Positions 29,798 to 39,035 are shown, counted from the first letter of the stretch. The stretch is DNA of 64,000 bases from CBDBIG01 sp965205845 [NCBI: bacterium] (GCA_965205845.1 CBDBIG010000004.1:372001-436000); one strand, 5' to 3'. Translations and numbers: made by a program. Notes: generated by a model not told the origin, from the letters alone.

Positions 29798-30391
29798 TTA
29801 TTTCCGGGCATTTTTCTCAATGGGAGGGTCACCCGAGGCAAGCGCGTTGAACGCTTTTGTAAACCCCTTGAGAGAAAATTCCACCCTGATGACCTTGCCA
29901 TTCAACAGTCTGAACAGCCCTACGCCATTGTTTGCACGCTTCAGATTTGTCAAAAGAGAGTTATCAGCAGGAATAACGACCTGACACCCTTGCACACTGC
30001 AATTTCTGAATCGGGTGAGGAACGGGTTTTTCGTGCCAACGATCAAGCCAAAATCCGACGGCAAGTGAATATCCAAACCAAGAGATGTAACGACCACCAG
30101 CGCCCATTTTACTTTCCCGGCCTTGTCATTGGCAGGTATCAAGGCCACATTGAACAACTCAATATTTGTACCGTTCTGCTCTGCCTGCACCGGTTGGGAA
30201 ATCTCGCACTTTGGCTCCGGTGCATCTTGTGCATGCTTGGTCGGCACAAGACACTGGTAGGCCCAATCATTGTATTGATGGGATTGTATCTTGAAATCTT
30301 GGTGATTGCTTGAAGCATCCGAAGGATTTTCTTGCGCATGTGCAGGCTGCGCCAAGTGCAAGAAAATCAGGATGTACAGCGTGAATTTCAT
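29798..30391 (-). CDS. IalB-family periplasmic protein
   Basis: About 197 residues from the ATG at 30391 (MKFTLYILIFLHLAQPAHAQ), a clear signal peptide. The mature part shows the invasion-associated locus B pattern: DWAYQCLV, CEISQPVQ, SLGLDIHLPSDFGLIVGTKN, then FRNCSVQGCQVVIPAD and a C-terminal VEFSLKGFTKAFNAL. The paired Cys are expected to form disulphides. The family is typical of Alphaproteobacteria. Only 11 bp separate it from fhaC, so it is probably the first gene of the secretion operon, perhaps an envelope helper. The ORF is open to 30490, but that extension belongs to the IS30 remnant. Confidence 0.85.
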   Translation of the reverse strand: MKFTLYILIFLHLAQPAHAQENPSDASSNHQDFKIQSHQYNDWAYQCLVPTKHAQDAPEPKCEISQPVQAEQNGTNIELFNVALIPANDKAGKVKWALVVVTSLGLDIHLPSDFGLIVGTKNPFLTRFRNCSVQGCQVVIPADNSLLTNLKRANNGVGLFRLLNGKVIRVEFSLKGFTKAFNALASGDPPIEKNARK

Positions 30392-30407
30392 AAGGTTACA
30401 AATCGCG

Positions 30408-31131
30408 TTAATGCGACGTGGATTCGAACTTGCGAGCGCAACATTTGATCTTTGTCGATAGGAATACCTGATTTGGAGTTCTGAAGCCAAGGCATTTTCT
30501 GGGTTGGTCGTTGAGTTTGTACATAATGCCCTTAACCTTTACGCCAGTGAGGTCATCAAAGTCTTTGCTTTTTGAGAGATATTGACGGATCAGGCCGTTG
30601 GTGTTTTCGTTCAGTCCGCGCTCTCATGAATGGTAGGGGTGAGCGAAGAAGCCTTGTGCGTCCAGTAATCTGAGGCCTGCTGATAAGAGGCAAATTCCTT
30701 ATCCATTGTCATAGGTCACGGTGTGGACGTTGCTCGCATGCGGTTTCATTGCCTTGGTGATAGCCGCACTGGGACTTGTCAGCACAGATGTATTGGTAAA
30801 TCCATTGCGGGCTGATGCTTGGCAAGCCGTTGGCCTTGAGATGATCGCTGATTTGTTCAGGGATCCAGTCCTCACTGATCCTCTCCTCAACGCCCTGCCA
30901 TCTGGCCTCTGAAATGCGCTTGCTTGCGAACCTGAGCCTTGCAAGTACAGGCCAGACGATGGGCTTGCTTGGGGTGATACCCGCGTGAACCGGTGTTTGC
31001 GTTTCAATTCCCGACTGATCATGGACGGATGAACGCCGGGATGCGCGGCGCACTTTCTGCGTCAAATCCGCTTTTTTCATCGCGTAGAGTTCGATGCGCT
31101 TCGCTGCAGTGAGGCGGTTGTAAGATGGCAT
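30408..31131 (-). pseudogene. IS30-family transposase remnant
   Basis: Broken transposase with an internal deletion. N-terminal part: YNRLTAAKRIELYAMKKADL (HTH), after a shift MISRELKRKHRF, after a shift EDWIPEQISDHLKANGLPSI and WIYQYICADKSQ. Sequence then jumps to HTVTYDNGKEFASYQQASDY (second catalytic Asp region), GLNENTNGLIRQYLSKSKDF, and PRKCLGFRTPNQVF, ending at a TAA at 30408. The section with the first catalytic Asp is missing. It bounds the upstream side of the secretion island, 17 bp before the ialB-like start, and might supply or disturb its promoter. Confidence 0.85.
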
Positions 31132-31164
31132 GTGTGCTCCTTAACTTTATTTCTTTTGGAATTG

Positions 31165-31290
31165 TCCCCATCCCCATGCTTTGCCACTGCGGATATAACG
31201 GGATATAGCGAGATTTCTGACACAACTGCACCCCACAAAGATGGCATGGCCCCGTCCCCATGCTTTGCCACTGCGGATATAACGGGATGA
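31165..31290 (+). repeat. Dispersed intergenic repeat, tandem pair
   Basis: CCCCATGCTTTGCCACTGCG followed by GATATAACGGGAT occurs at about 31171 and again at about 31257. The first copy continues with GAGATTTCTGACACAACTGC, as at 4565. These are the cleanest copies of the family and define its consensus. They lie just outside the IS30 remnant at the edge of the secretion island. Confidence 0.75.
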
Positions 31291-31976
31291 ATGCTGGCAA
31301 TCCCGCCCGTGCGTAGGCCGTGGCGGTGGTAAAGAATGCCATTTTTCGAGCCTGCCCGCGGCGGCTCAGGCCGTGCTGGCCATGCGTTGGCATGGCACAC
31401 CCATACGGAGGAGGGCAGGGAAGCCTTAAAAAAAGTCCAAGGAAGGACCGTCCTTTGTTTCCCAGCACCGTTGGGATGCTTTTAGTCGCCTGCCAAGGGA
31501 CCAGCAGCAAGCAACCCTCGGAGCGCATGGTCGCTTGAATGGCCTTGCTGCAATTGGAAGACGGCGGCTTAAACTGCAACCAAGCCACTGCAACCTTGCA
31601 AAAACAAGGCTGAGCTCCCAACCGCGCAACCGTGTTTTGCTATTTGTGGAAATGCAAGCGCGTGAGGACGGCCTTTGGCTTAACAGGGGCTTTTTCTGGG
31701 TTTTTTTGCTGCCTTTCTGCCTTTCTTGCGACGCTTTTCGAACTTATTTGGCTGGTTAGCCCCCTTTTTGCATGCATGATCGCTGTACAAGCATGGTATT
31801 GTTATCAACGGGTGCGGTGCAACTGTAAAGCAGTTACACCCGTTTTTAAAACGTGCTCGAAATTAGCCCAGCATTCCCATTTACTCGCAGCGCAGGTTAT
31901 TGTGTGCTTTCAACCGGTTTTTTTAAACTCTAACCACCAATGCCACGAATCATATAGCAAAGGATTACCCCCTCGT
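31289..31976. other. Gene-free interval upstream of the cvpA-like gene
   Basis: About 690 bp with only overlapping, motif-free ORFs on both strands. The cvpA-like frame is open back to 31632, but those residues lack coding character. No tRNA or obvious terminator seen. Confidence 0.45.
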
Positions 31977-32432
31977 ATGAACCTTTTTGATCTACTCACG
32001 GCATCGATCATTCTCGTTTTTACCTACTTGGGTTGGGAGCGCGGCCCTGCGCACACGATCCTTACCTTGTTGGGAGCCTCCGTTGGCACTTTATGGGCCC
32101 TTGCCAACCCCGCCTTCGTGGCCATGGTCTTTCAACCCTACACAATTACCCCGCCACTAAGCACAACCCTAGGGGCTCTTTTCTGCGGTTTTGCGGGGTG
32201 GTTGCTGGGTCGCCTCATCAGTGCGTTTTCCCCCCCTGTCACTCCGTGGTCACCTTTGCGGGTACTGGCAGGTTTGGTGGGTACTGCCAAAGGCTTGGCA
32301 ATTGCCAGCGTAATCTATTGGTTAATTTTGCGTTTCCACATTAGCAGCATCCCCACTTCTTCATCTTTTAGTGCTCCGTGGTTAGAAAAAATCCTGCAAC
32401 ATGGCAGTGCCTTGTTGGGTTTTAACATTTAA
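31977..32432 (+). CDS. CvpA-family inner-membrane protein
   Basis: 151 residues starting MNLFDLLTASIILVFTYLGW. Four hydrophobic segments with glycine-rich turns (ERGPAHTILTLLGASVG, LGALFCGFAGWLLGRLISAF, LVGTAKGLAIASVIYWLILR) match the CvpA fold: an N-terminal helix with Asp, then R-G---L-----G, then G-xxKGxxxxxxx. Members are linked to colicin V production, envelope homeostasis or phospholipid traffic. The start is set at the family's usual first residues; upstream in-frame sequence is not family-like. Alone in its direction here. Confidence 0.75.
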   Translation: MNLFDLLTASIILVFTYLGWERGPAHTILTLLGASVGTLWALANPAFVAMVFQPYTITPPLSTTLGALFCGFAGWLLGRLISAFSPPVTPWSPLRVLAGLVGTAKGLAIASVIYWLILRFHISSIPTSSSFSAPWLEKILQHGSALLGFNI

Positions 32433-32852
32433 ATAGGTGAGAGCAAGCACATTTCCATTGTTAAAGCCATTCCGCGTGCCTTAGCCCTCAACTTGCTCAT
32501 TGTATACACTAATGATGTTGCACTTGGCGGTTTATACCACCCCAGCTTTAGCCAAGCCCCGTTTGCAAGAAAAAAACGCGCAGCGCAGCGCATAAAAAGG
32601 CAGCACCTACCAAAGCGTTGTTGATTCCCGCCACACACGAGCCCGCCGCAAAAAATGGCAGCGCAGCGAACAAAGACGCGCCACAGTCCACGGTCGAACT
32701 GAGTGCGAAAGGGGGTTTTTACCTCAACCCAAAATATGTCAAAAAAGGGTAACATAAGCGCATATTTTAAAAACCCTTCACCCAACCATCGATTGCATTT
32801 TCTATCTCTTTCGTGCACACCCTCTAAAAAATTAGGAGTACCAGAGTTCCTT
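32433..32852. other. Intergenic interval
   Basis: About 420 bp between the cvpA-like gene and the FlgT-like gene. Apparent ORFs are shadows. The AGGAG at about 32839 is the only feature I can point to, and it is rather far (14 bases) from the next ATG. Confidence 0.4.
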
Positions 32853-34088
32853 ATGCTGCCTTCTTGCCTTCAAGCCACACTCCATAGAAACAACCCAAGG
32901 CCATCCTTCCGTTTTTTGCTGCTACTGTGCAGCGTATGGCTGGCATTTACATGGCTCCCTACGCCCATTTTTGCGATTGAAATCGAGGCTGAAGGCCGCG
33001 CCTCGATTCACAATAAAAATACAGCAAGTGCACGCAGTCAAGCCATTCGAAATGCCCAACGCAACGCCATTGAACAAGGGGTAGGCGTGCTGATTAACGC
33101 CAAAGCGCAAACCCAAAATTATGAGATAATTCGCGAAAACATTTTAACCACCAGCGAGGGGTTCATTACCAAATATACCATTGTGTCGGAAGGTGCCGTG
33201 GCGGGAGATGAGTACTATCAAGTTAAAATTAAAGCCAATGTTTCTCAAAATTTGCTTAAACAACGTCTAAGTGCCCTGCGAATTTTGCACGCCCAAGCCG
33301 ACCAACCACGTGTCATGGTGCTTTACCGCCCTGTTTCACCCAATGCCTTGCCACGCACCCACAACATGACCCAAACCAGTTTGCTTACTATGCGCAGTGC
33401 TTTAAACGAGGCGGGTTTTCGCGTATTTGATGAAGCCAGCACTGCCAAAGTATATCGGGGAGTGGAACGCGCTGCCAAAATAGACCGCCCTGATGAGGCA
33501 TTGGCCGCCCTTGCCTTGGATCAACAGGCCGATTTGTTAGTACTGCAAAGCATTGTTGCGGGTAAGCGCGGGGCCGAAAATGGCTTGTTTGCTGCTGCCT
33601 ATGCCACCGTGCGTGCACGGGTTATTAGCGCAACCACAGGGCGTAACGTTGCCAATGCCAGTATTTCTGCCAAGCAGTTGCTAAAACCCAATGCAGGCCC
33701 CTACGATTGGGAGCTTGGCTTGGCCAATGCTGCCAAAAAAGCGGCCAGCCAAGCAGCCGACAAGGTGATTGGACGCATTGCCAACACCTACAAAATTCAA
33801 AAAGGGCGAGGAAATGCATTTGTGCTGGTTTTTCGGGGTTTTAACGACGATGAAAAAGACAAAATCATCGATTTTTTGGAAGGCAGCCCTGGGTTTCGCC
33901 AGCTTTCTGAAAGACAAAACACCGTTAACCTGTTAGAGGTGGAGTTGTTTTCTAATGAAAAGCACAGCAGGTTGCGTCGGGAAGTGCGCTTAGGGCTGCG
34001 CCGTCAAGGCATTGGTCTTACCATTCAGATGGCCTCACGCAACCGCGTTGTGTTTAGCAATGCTAAAGAAGAGCAATCAAAGCCCTAG
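32853..34088 (+). CDS. Exported protein with FlgT/LPP20-like N-terminal domain
   Basis: About 411 residues from the ATG at 32853. A signal peptide (FRFLLLLCSVWLAFTWLPTP, then IFAIEIEA) precedes a domain reading EIEAEGRASIHNKNTASARS ... RNAQRNAIEQGVGVLINAK and YYQVKIKANVSQNLL. This is the pattern of FlgT/LPP20-type envelope proteins (small alpha/beta domain, 'A---A--DA---A---G-'). The middle contains PRVMVLY and ADLLVLQSIVAG, like a TolB/CsgG-type Rossmann-like domain, and the C-terminus repeats a similar helical-strand unit (FRGFNDDEKDKIIDFLEGSP). Flagellar or outer-membrane assembly is possible, but no flagellar genes are nearby. Confidence 0.65.
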   Translation: MLPSCLQATLHRNNPRPSFRFLLLLCSVWLAFTWLPTPIFAIEIEAEGRASIHNKNTASARSQAIRNAQRNAIEQGVGVLINAKAQTQNYEIIRENILTTSEGFITKYTIVSEGAVAGDEYYQVKIKANVSQNLLKQRLSALRILHAQADQPRVMVLYRPVSPNALPRTHNMTQTSLLTMRSALNEAGFRVFDEASTAKVYRGVERAAKIDRPDEALAALALDQQADLLVLQSIVAGKRGAENGLFAAAYATVRARVISATTGRNVANASISAKQLLKPNAGPYDWELGLANAAKKAASQAADKVIGRIANTYKIQKGRGNAFVLVFRGFNDDEKDKIIDFLEGSPGFRQLSERQNTVNLLEVELFSNEKHSRLRREVRLGLRRQGIGLTIQMASRNRVVFSNAKEEQSKP

Positions 34089-34258
34089 GGTATGTTGGCA
34101 AGGGGAGGGGTTTTTGGTCAGCTGCAGCCAGGGTTTGCCGGCCTGAAGGCGTTGGCCAGTAAGCGCAAGCAAAGCCCTTAAGGTATGTTGGCAAGGGGAG
34201 GGGTTTTTGGTCAGCTGCAGCCAGGGTTTGCCGGCCTGAAGGCGTTGGCCAGTAAGCG
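34078..34258. repeat. 93-bp tandem duplication across the convergent gene ends
   Basis: Two adjacent copies with period 93 bp. Each contains the end of recJ (minus strand, last codons LLANAFRPANPGCS and stop) and the end of the FlgT-like gene (CAAAGCCCT). The first copy lies outside recJ and is a stub: 16 sense codons with its own TGA at 34118-34120. Copies are almost identical, so the event is recent. Confidence 0.92.
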
Positions 34259-35950
34259 CATTTTTTGTTTGCCTTGGTAAGTGGTTTTGCCAAGGTGCAC
34301 AAGGTATTCGACCCCCCCTTGTTGAGGCATGCTTTGCGCTGCATTAAAGGCCATCATTTCCAACGTTGGGGTAATTTTCCACAGCAAATGGCGCGTTTGA
34401 ACCACCTTGGGTGCTGGCATGTTGGCATTGGCCAGCAGTAAAAACGACGGCTCCTGGTTGCCCAAGCCGAAAGGGGCAAGGGTAAACAGCTCCTCGACCA
34501 AGGCTTTGTTTAACATCGTCCAGTCGACCGCTTCCTCAAACCACACAGTGGGTGCTTTGCTCGTTACCGCCTGCTCTGCGCAGGCCAATTGAAAGCGCTC
34601 GGTAAACGGTTTCATATTTTGCAATGGCACAGTGCACCCTGCTGCAGCTGGATGCCCACCCCAGGCCTCCAGCAAATCGGCACACACCCCAATCGCTTTT
34701 ATCACATCAATCCCTTCGACCGAGCGAATCGAACCTTTGTAGCCGTTTTCCAAGGTGGTAAATACGGCAGCAGGCATTTGGTATCGATCCGTGAGTTGGC
34801 TGGCTAAAATCCCAATCACCCCTTGGTGAAACGTGGGCGAAGCAATGACCACCGCCCCTTCTGGCTTGGGTACTTGGGTGCTGTTTAAAATGCCCAGTGC
34901 TTCTTTCCGCATACCGTCGCCCGTGGCACGGCGCTCGACATTGAGCTTTTCCAACTGACGGGCCAATCCCCGTGCTTTTTCCATGTTATCACTTAGCAGC
35001 AATTCAACCGTGATGCTCCCATCAGCCAGGCGCCCTGGAGCATTGAGGCGCGGGGCAATTTGAAACCCAATGGTACGTACATCAATCCCATGATTCCCCT
35101 TGCGCCAGGTGTTGCTCTCAAGCATAAGTGCCCTTAAGCCAGGACGTAAAGGGGGTTGGTTAAGCAGTTGCAGCCCGTTGTACACAAGGGTCCGGTTTTC
35201 GCCTTGTAAGGGGGTTACATCAGCAATGGTGGCAATGGCAGTCAAATCCAATTGCGAGCGCAGGTTGGGCTCTGGCCTATCTGGTTTCCACCAGCCCATT
35301 TGCCGCAAACGGGCACGTAAGCCCATGGCCAGTTTAAGCGCCAAAGCACAACCACACAGCACTTTAAAAGGGTATTCACAGCCCTGCTGATTGGGGTTCA
35401 CCACAATGCAATTTGGGAGGCCATCGGGGTGCAAGCGGTGGTGATCGGTAACCACCACATCCACATTTTGCTGACGCAAGGCGGCAATTTGAGGTAAGGC
35501 GGTCACCCCATTGTCCACGGTAATCACCAAATCGGGCTGCATTTCCAGTAATGTTGCAACGGTTTTGTCGGTTAAGCCATAACCATGGTGAAAGCGGTTG
35601 GGGATTAAAAAAGAAACGTGCTTCCCTCCACACTGGCGCAACATCCATACCAATAATGCGGTGCTCGACGTACCATCGACATCGTAATCACCGCTAATCA
35701 CCATGTGTTGGTCGTGCTGCAAGGCATGCACAATGCGTTCAACGGCGGCCTCCATTCCCTTCATTAAAAAAGGATTGTGGAGGGTGCTTAGGGCGGGGTG
35801 CAAAAATTGCTGTACTTGGGTGCCGTTTTCCACACCACGGCGCGCCAAAACCCGGGCCGTAATGGGATGCAGGTTTGTCTCTGCACAAATCCGGTCCACT
35901 TTATCTTGCTCAGGAGCGGTTAAAGGCTGCCACGATGTCCCTTTGTTCAC
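34211..35950 (-). CDS. recJ: Single-stranded-DNA-specific exonuclease RecJ
   Basis: 5'-3' single-strand exonuclease for recombination and mismatch repair. About 579 residues from a GTG at 35950, which has GGAG ten bases upstream; the frame is open to 36073. DHH motifs are intact: ISGDYDVDGTSSTALL, DLVITVDNGV, VVVTDHHRL and the DHHA1 motif GGHPAAAGCTV. A C-terminal OB region (PSFLLLANANMPAPKVVQTR) is present. Length and motif order match bacterial RecJ. It lies just downstream of the ParB-like gene in the same direction. Its last codons are duplicated downstream. Confidence 0.94.
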   Translation of the reverse strand: MNKGTSWQPLTAPEQDKVDRICAETNLHPITARVLARRGVENGTQVQQFLHPALSTLHNPFLMKGMEAAVERIVHALQHDQHMVISGDYDVDGTSSTALLVWMLRQCGGKHVSFLIPNRFHHGYGLTDKTVATLLEMQPDLVITVDNGVTALPQIAALRQQNVDVVVTDHHRLHPDGLPNCIVVNPNQQGCEYPFKVLCGCALALKLAMGLRARLRQMGWWKPDRPEPNLRSQLDLTAIATIADVTPLQGENRTLVYNGLQLLNQPPLRPGLRALMLESNTWRKGNHGIDVRTIGFQIAPRLNAPGRLADGSITVELLLSDNMEKARGLARQLEKLNVERRATGDGMRKEALGILNSTQVPKPEGAVVIASPTFHQGVIGILASQLTDRYQMPAAVFTTLENGYKGSIRSVEGIDVIKAIGVCADLLEAWGGHPAAAGCTVPLQNMKPFTERFQLACAEQAVTSKAPTVWFEEAVDWTMLNKALVEELFTLAPFGLGNQEPSFLLLANANMPAPKVVQTRHLLWKITPTLEMMAFNAAQSMPQQGGVEYLVHLGKTTYQGKQKMRLLANAFRPANPGCS

Positions 35951-35996
35951 CTTTGTTGTTTCTCCTTTTTGTGGTGCTTGGCGTATTTTGGCGGTT

Positions 35997-36947
35997 TTAG
36001 TCGCCAAGGGATTTTTGCGTTTTAGGTTGCATGGGGCTCGATAAAAGCATGGCGGTGGGTTGGCCTTGTTCAAGCTGGGTGTGAATGCGTTTGAGTTGCC
36101 GTTCTATCCAGCGGCGCTTGTTGCGGTTTTGCAACCGTATTTGGCGCTGTTTCAACCGCATTTCAAGGATTTTCCGCTCAATACGCGTTATTTGACGTTG
36201 TTCATGCTGTTCAAGACGTAGGGTCTCTTGTTGCAATGCCGTTTGCAAGTTCCGCCATTCTTGAGGGCTACGCTTTTTGGGGCGTCCACGTTTGCTTCGT
36301 CCTACTTCAACCAAGGCAGAGGTTTTGGCGAAGCCCGTTTTGTGTTGCTGCTCGAGCTGCTTGCTTGAGAGGCGTTCACGGATGATCTTCTCTGCAAAGG
36401 CGCGCTGTTTTGCAGGGACATGGCGCCCAATACTGCGTAAATGGCGAAAAGTTAAGGGGAAATTTCGCTGGTGTGAGCGAATAAATTCACGCACCTCGGG
36501 CTGAATGTGTCCTAGCGTCAACACATCTGCCACATATTCGCGCGACTTGTGAATCGCTTGGCCCAGCTGGGTTTGTGTCCATCGACAGCGCTTGTACAAA
36601 TCGCTTAGTGCTTCGGATAAACGCCAGGGGCTACAGGCACCACGCTGCCAGCGCTCCAGCGCATTTAAACTGGTTGCATAGACCTCATCGAGCACCACCG
36701 CTTCGGCTTCACGCCATCTCAAAAAACGCATGGCTTGCGCCCATTCAAGCCCAAGCACCACCTTCAAAGGGCCATCCTTGTGCTCGCTTTCACCGCGTAA
36801 CAGCAGCAGTGGAGGTGCTTGAGCCCGCCGCAACCGTTGCACACACAGGGCTACATTTGGGGGCGTCTCACCTGCCAACCTGGGCATTTCTATCCGTTCA
36901 AGCCGTACGGTTTGATGGTAGAAAAATGGGGTTGCTTGGCGTGACAC
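35997..36947 (-). CDS. ParB-like nuclease/HTH family protein
   Basis: 316 residues. N-terminal part (ERIEMPRLAGETPPNVALCV ... LLLRGESEHKDGPLKVVLGL ... AVVLDEVYA) resembles a ParB/Sulfiredoxin-like domain. The centre has the ParB HTH: WRLSEALSDLYKRCRWTQTQ, then LGQAIHKSREYVADVLTLGH and PLTFRHLRSIGR. A very basic, Arg/Gln-rich helical tail follows (ITRIERKILEMRLKQRQIRL), likely a coiled coil that binds nucleic acid. No ParA is nearby, so it is more likely a Noc- or KorB-like DNA-binding protein than a partition protein. It sits about 46 bp upstream of recJ's chosen start. Confidence 0.7.
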   Translation of the reverse strand: MSRQATPFFYHQTVRLERIEMPRLAGETPPNVALCVQRLRRAQAPPLLLLRGESEHKDGPLKVVLGLEWAQAMRFLRWREAEAVVLDEVYATSLNALERWQRGACSPWRLSEALSDLYKRCRWTQTQLGQAIHKSREYVADVLTLGHIQPEVREFIRSHQRNFPLTFRHLRSIGRHVPAKQRAFAEKIIRERLSSKQLEQQHKTGFAKTSALVEVGRSKRGRPKKRSPQEWRNLQTALQQETLRLEQHEQRQITRIERKILEMRLKQRQIRLQNRNKRRWIERQLKRIHTQLEQGQPTAMLLSSPMQPKTQKSLGD

Positions 36948-36985
36948 TGAAATAGGCCTTCGGTTTTATCAAAAAAGAGGCGCCC

Positions 36986-37309
36986 TCACCCTTTAGGGTT
37001 GGGGGTCATGACGACCATCACCACCAAAGGCGCATTGCCCGGATTGCGCACCCCATGGGACACGTTTTCGGGAATATGCAACAGGTCACCCACAGTGAGC
37101 AAATGGATTTCATCGCCCAAAGAGAACTCTCCCGCACCTTGCAGCACATGGTATAATTTGTCGACCCCCGCATGGGAGTGGGGTTGATGGATTTGGCCTG
37201 GGGAAAAGCAATTTAACCCGCAAAGGAGTTTGCTACTTTGGGCAAGGTCGACTTTGGCCATTTTTGTTGCATTAAACTGCGCGTGTTGGAGCACGTTTTC
37301 AATTTTCAT
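36986..37309 (-). CDS. Cupin-domain protein
   Basis: 107 residues forming a single cupin barrel. Motif 1 is HSHAGVDKLYHVLQGAGEFS (metal ligands His, His, Glu-like Asp and so on), and motif 2 is LLHIPENVSHGVRNPGNAPL. Small cupins bind a metal and may act as isomerases, dioxygenase-like enzymes or sensors; nothing here says which. The start is preceded by a standard short gap. Confidence 0.88.
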   Translation of the reverse strand: MKIENVLQHAQFNATKMAKVDLAQSSKLLCGLNCFSPGQIHQPHSHAGVDKLYHVLQGAGEFSLGDEIHLLTVGDLLHIPENVSHGVRNPGNAPLVVMVVMTPNPKG

Positions 37310-37399
37310 CTGCGCTGAAGGGCCTTGTTAAAAAACCATCGATTGCGCAAAAAGGGGAAGTTTACGCGAAAAAAAGGCTTTGATGGGTTATCACGTGGG

Positions 37400-38926
37400 T
37401 TATAAATGGAGCTGTGCATCGCCCCTGTGAAGCCTAATGGCTTTCAGGGTAGGCGGGGTCGAAAAGCGGTTGCCGTCTATAATTTCTTGTGCGATCAAAA
37501 TTTGTATTTTGTCGTAGACGTTTTTTGGCATCCTTTCCGCAAAAATGTACTCCAGTCTGCCCTGGCTCTTTGCCAGTGTTTCCATCCCCTGGGTGGGGTC
37601 CGCATCGACGATTAAGCCCCCCATAGCAGCCCCCGTACTCTTTACCGTGCCAATCAACTCACGCACCAGCAAAGGCGTGCGCTGCTTGCCCGTTTTAACA
37701 CTAAACACCATTTTACCCCAGGTGTCCAAGCCGTTTTCGATTCCTAGATGAATGGTGAGTTCCCCGTCAACCCCCCCATCCCCCGATTTTTTAGGATTAG
37801 GGAAGCCTCCCACTTTGTTAATGAGCCAGTCTTGTTTTGCAAACGGGTCCAGGTGGGTGTATTCCTCAAATGTTTCAGGGCTACCGTCGACAAGGGTGTA
37901 TGTTCCTTTGCTATTGAGCCCTACCTGCTTTTCAACACGCTTTTCTATCAGTTCTATGGCGTCATAGGAAATATCAACCCCTATCCAGTCCGCATTATTT
38001 TCGATGGCGCTGGCAATGGTGGTCCCACAGCCACAAAAGGGGTCGAGGACCATCCCGCCTTTAGGGCACGACGCCTTCACAATCCTGTTTAGCAAAGCGA
38101 TGGGTTTTTGGGTGGGATAGCCTAACGCTTCGGATCCTTCGGCAACTGCTGTTCTTCCAGTCATTTGGTGTATATCCGTCCACCAATCATAGGGTGTCTT
38201 ACCCTCATCTTGATAATATTTGTATTTTTTTTGCTTGCCTGGACCAAAAATTTCTTTGTAAAACCGCCCATCTGCATCTTGTTTCGTAAAACTGCTAGAA
38301 GATTTTTTAGAGTATAAATCGTAGGGTATTTTTATCTGTGAGGGGTTAAAAAAACATTTTTTTGTTTTAGAAAATCGCAAAATAACATCATGCTTTCTGG
38401 GAAAGTCCTTTACTGACCTCCCTCCTTGTGTATAACACCACACAATCTCGTTTCTAAAGTTTTCACGGCCAAAAATGCCGTCCATAATCATTTTAATGTA
38501 ATGGCTTGCTGTGGGGTCGCAGTGGTAGTAGATGCTGCCCGTATCTTTAAGCACCTTTTTCATCAATACCAAGCGCTCGGTCATGTACATCAGATACACC
38601 AACATTTTCTGGTCTTGGACATCGCCTTCTTGTAGAGGGGCGATCCATGCTTTGAGAAAATTTTTGACCAATTCGCTAATCTCTTTGGTGGTCTCCAAAA
38701 TGCGCTCAAACTGCAAAAGCATTTGGCGATTTTGACTGGTGAGTGCCCACATATCACCAAAGGCTTTTTGCTGCGCGGTAACCCCTTGGTTTTTATAAAT
38801 TAAGTTGTAGGTGCGGCTGCTATTAAAAGGCGGGTCAAGGTAGATCAAGTCGACCTTCACGCCTTTGTCTATCAAATCATTCAGAGCCTCCTTGCAATCC
38901 GATCGGTATAACACATTATCCGTCAC
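37400..38926 (-). CDS. DNA methyltransferase fused to an Mrr-like nuclease domain (putative single-chain R-M protein)
   Basis: 508 residues. The N-terminal ~330 form a beta-class N6-adenine or N4-cytosine methyltransferase. Motif IV DPPF comes first (DLIYLDPPFNSSRTY, about residue 30), and the SAM motif comes late (MVLDPFCGCGTTIASAI, about 300), followed by WIGVDISYDAIELIEKRV. The last ~150 residues, FAKQDWLINKVGGFPNPKKS, then GDGGVDGELTI and MVFSVKTGKQ, have the D...(E/V)xK layout of Mrr/PD-(D/E)XK nuclease domains. The combination suggests modification and cleavage, or a modification-dependent nuclease, in one chain. No separate specificity or restriction gene is nearby. The target site is unknown. 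Confidence 0.82.
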   Translation of the reverse strand: MTDNVLYRSDCKEALNDLIDKGVKVDLIYLDPPFNSSRTYNLIYKNQGVTAQQKAFGDMWALTSQNRQMLLQFERILETTKEISELVKNFLKAWIAPLQEGDVQDQKMLVYLMYMTERLVLMKKVLKDTGSIYYHCDPTASHYIKMIMDGIFGRENFRNEIVWCYTQGGRSVKDFPRKHDVILRFSKTKKCFFNPSQIKIPYDLYSKKSSSSFTKQDADGRFYKEIFGPGKQKKYKYYQDEGKTPYDWWTDIHQMTGRTAVAEGSEALGYPTQKPIALLNRIVKASCPKGGMVLDPFCGCGTTIASAIENNADWIGVDISYDAIELIEKRVEKQVGLNSKGTYTLVDGSPETFEEYTHLDPFAKQDWLINKVGGFPNPKKSGDGGVDGELTIHLGIENGLDTWGKMVFSVKTGKQRTPLLVRELIGTVKSTGAAMGGLIVDADPTQGMETLAKSQGRLEYIFAERMPKNVYDKIQILIAQEIIDGNRFSTPPTLKAIRLHRGDAQLHL

Positions 38927-39035
38927 GCGTTTATCGCCCCTATTCTTACAGTCAAGCCGTGCAGCGCACGGTGTTTTAAAAAAATGCTGCTACAAAACCA
39001 TGTCACGAGGTCATCATACCCAAAAACACTGCTTT

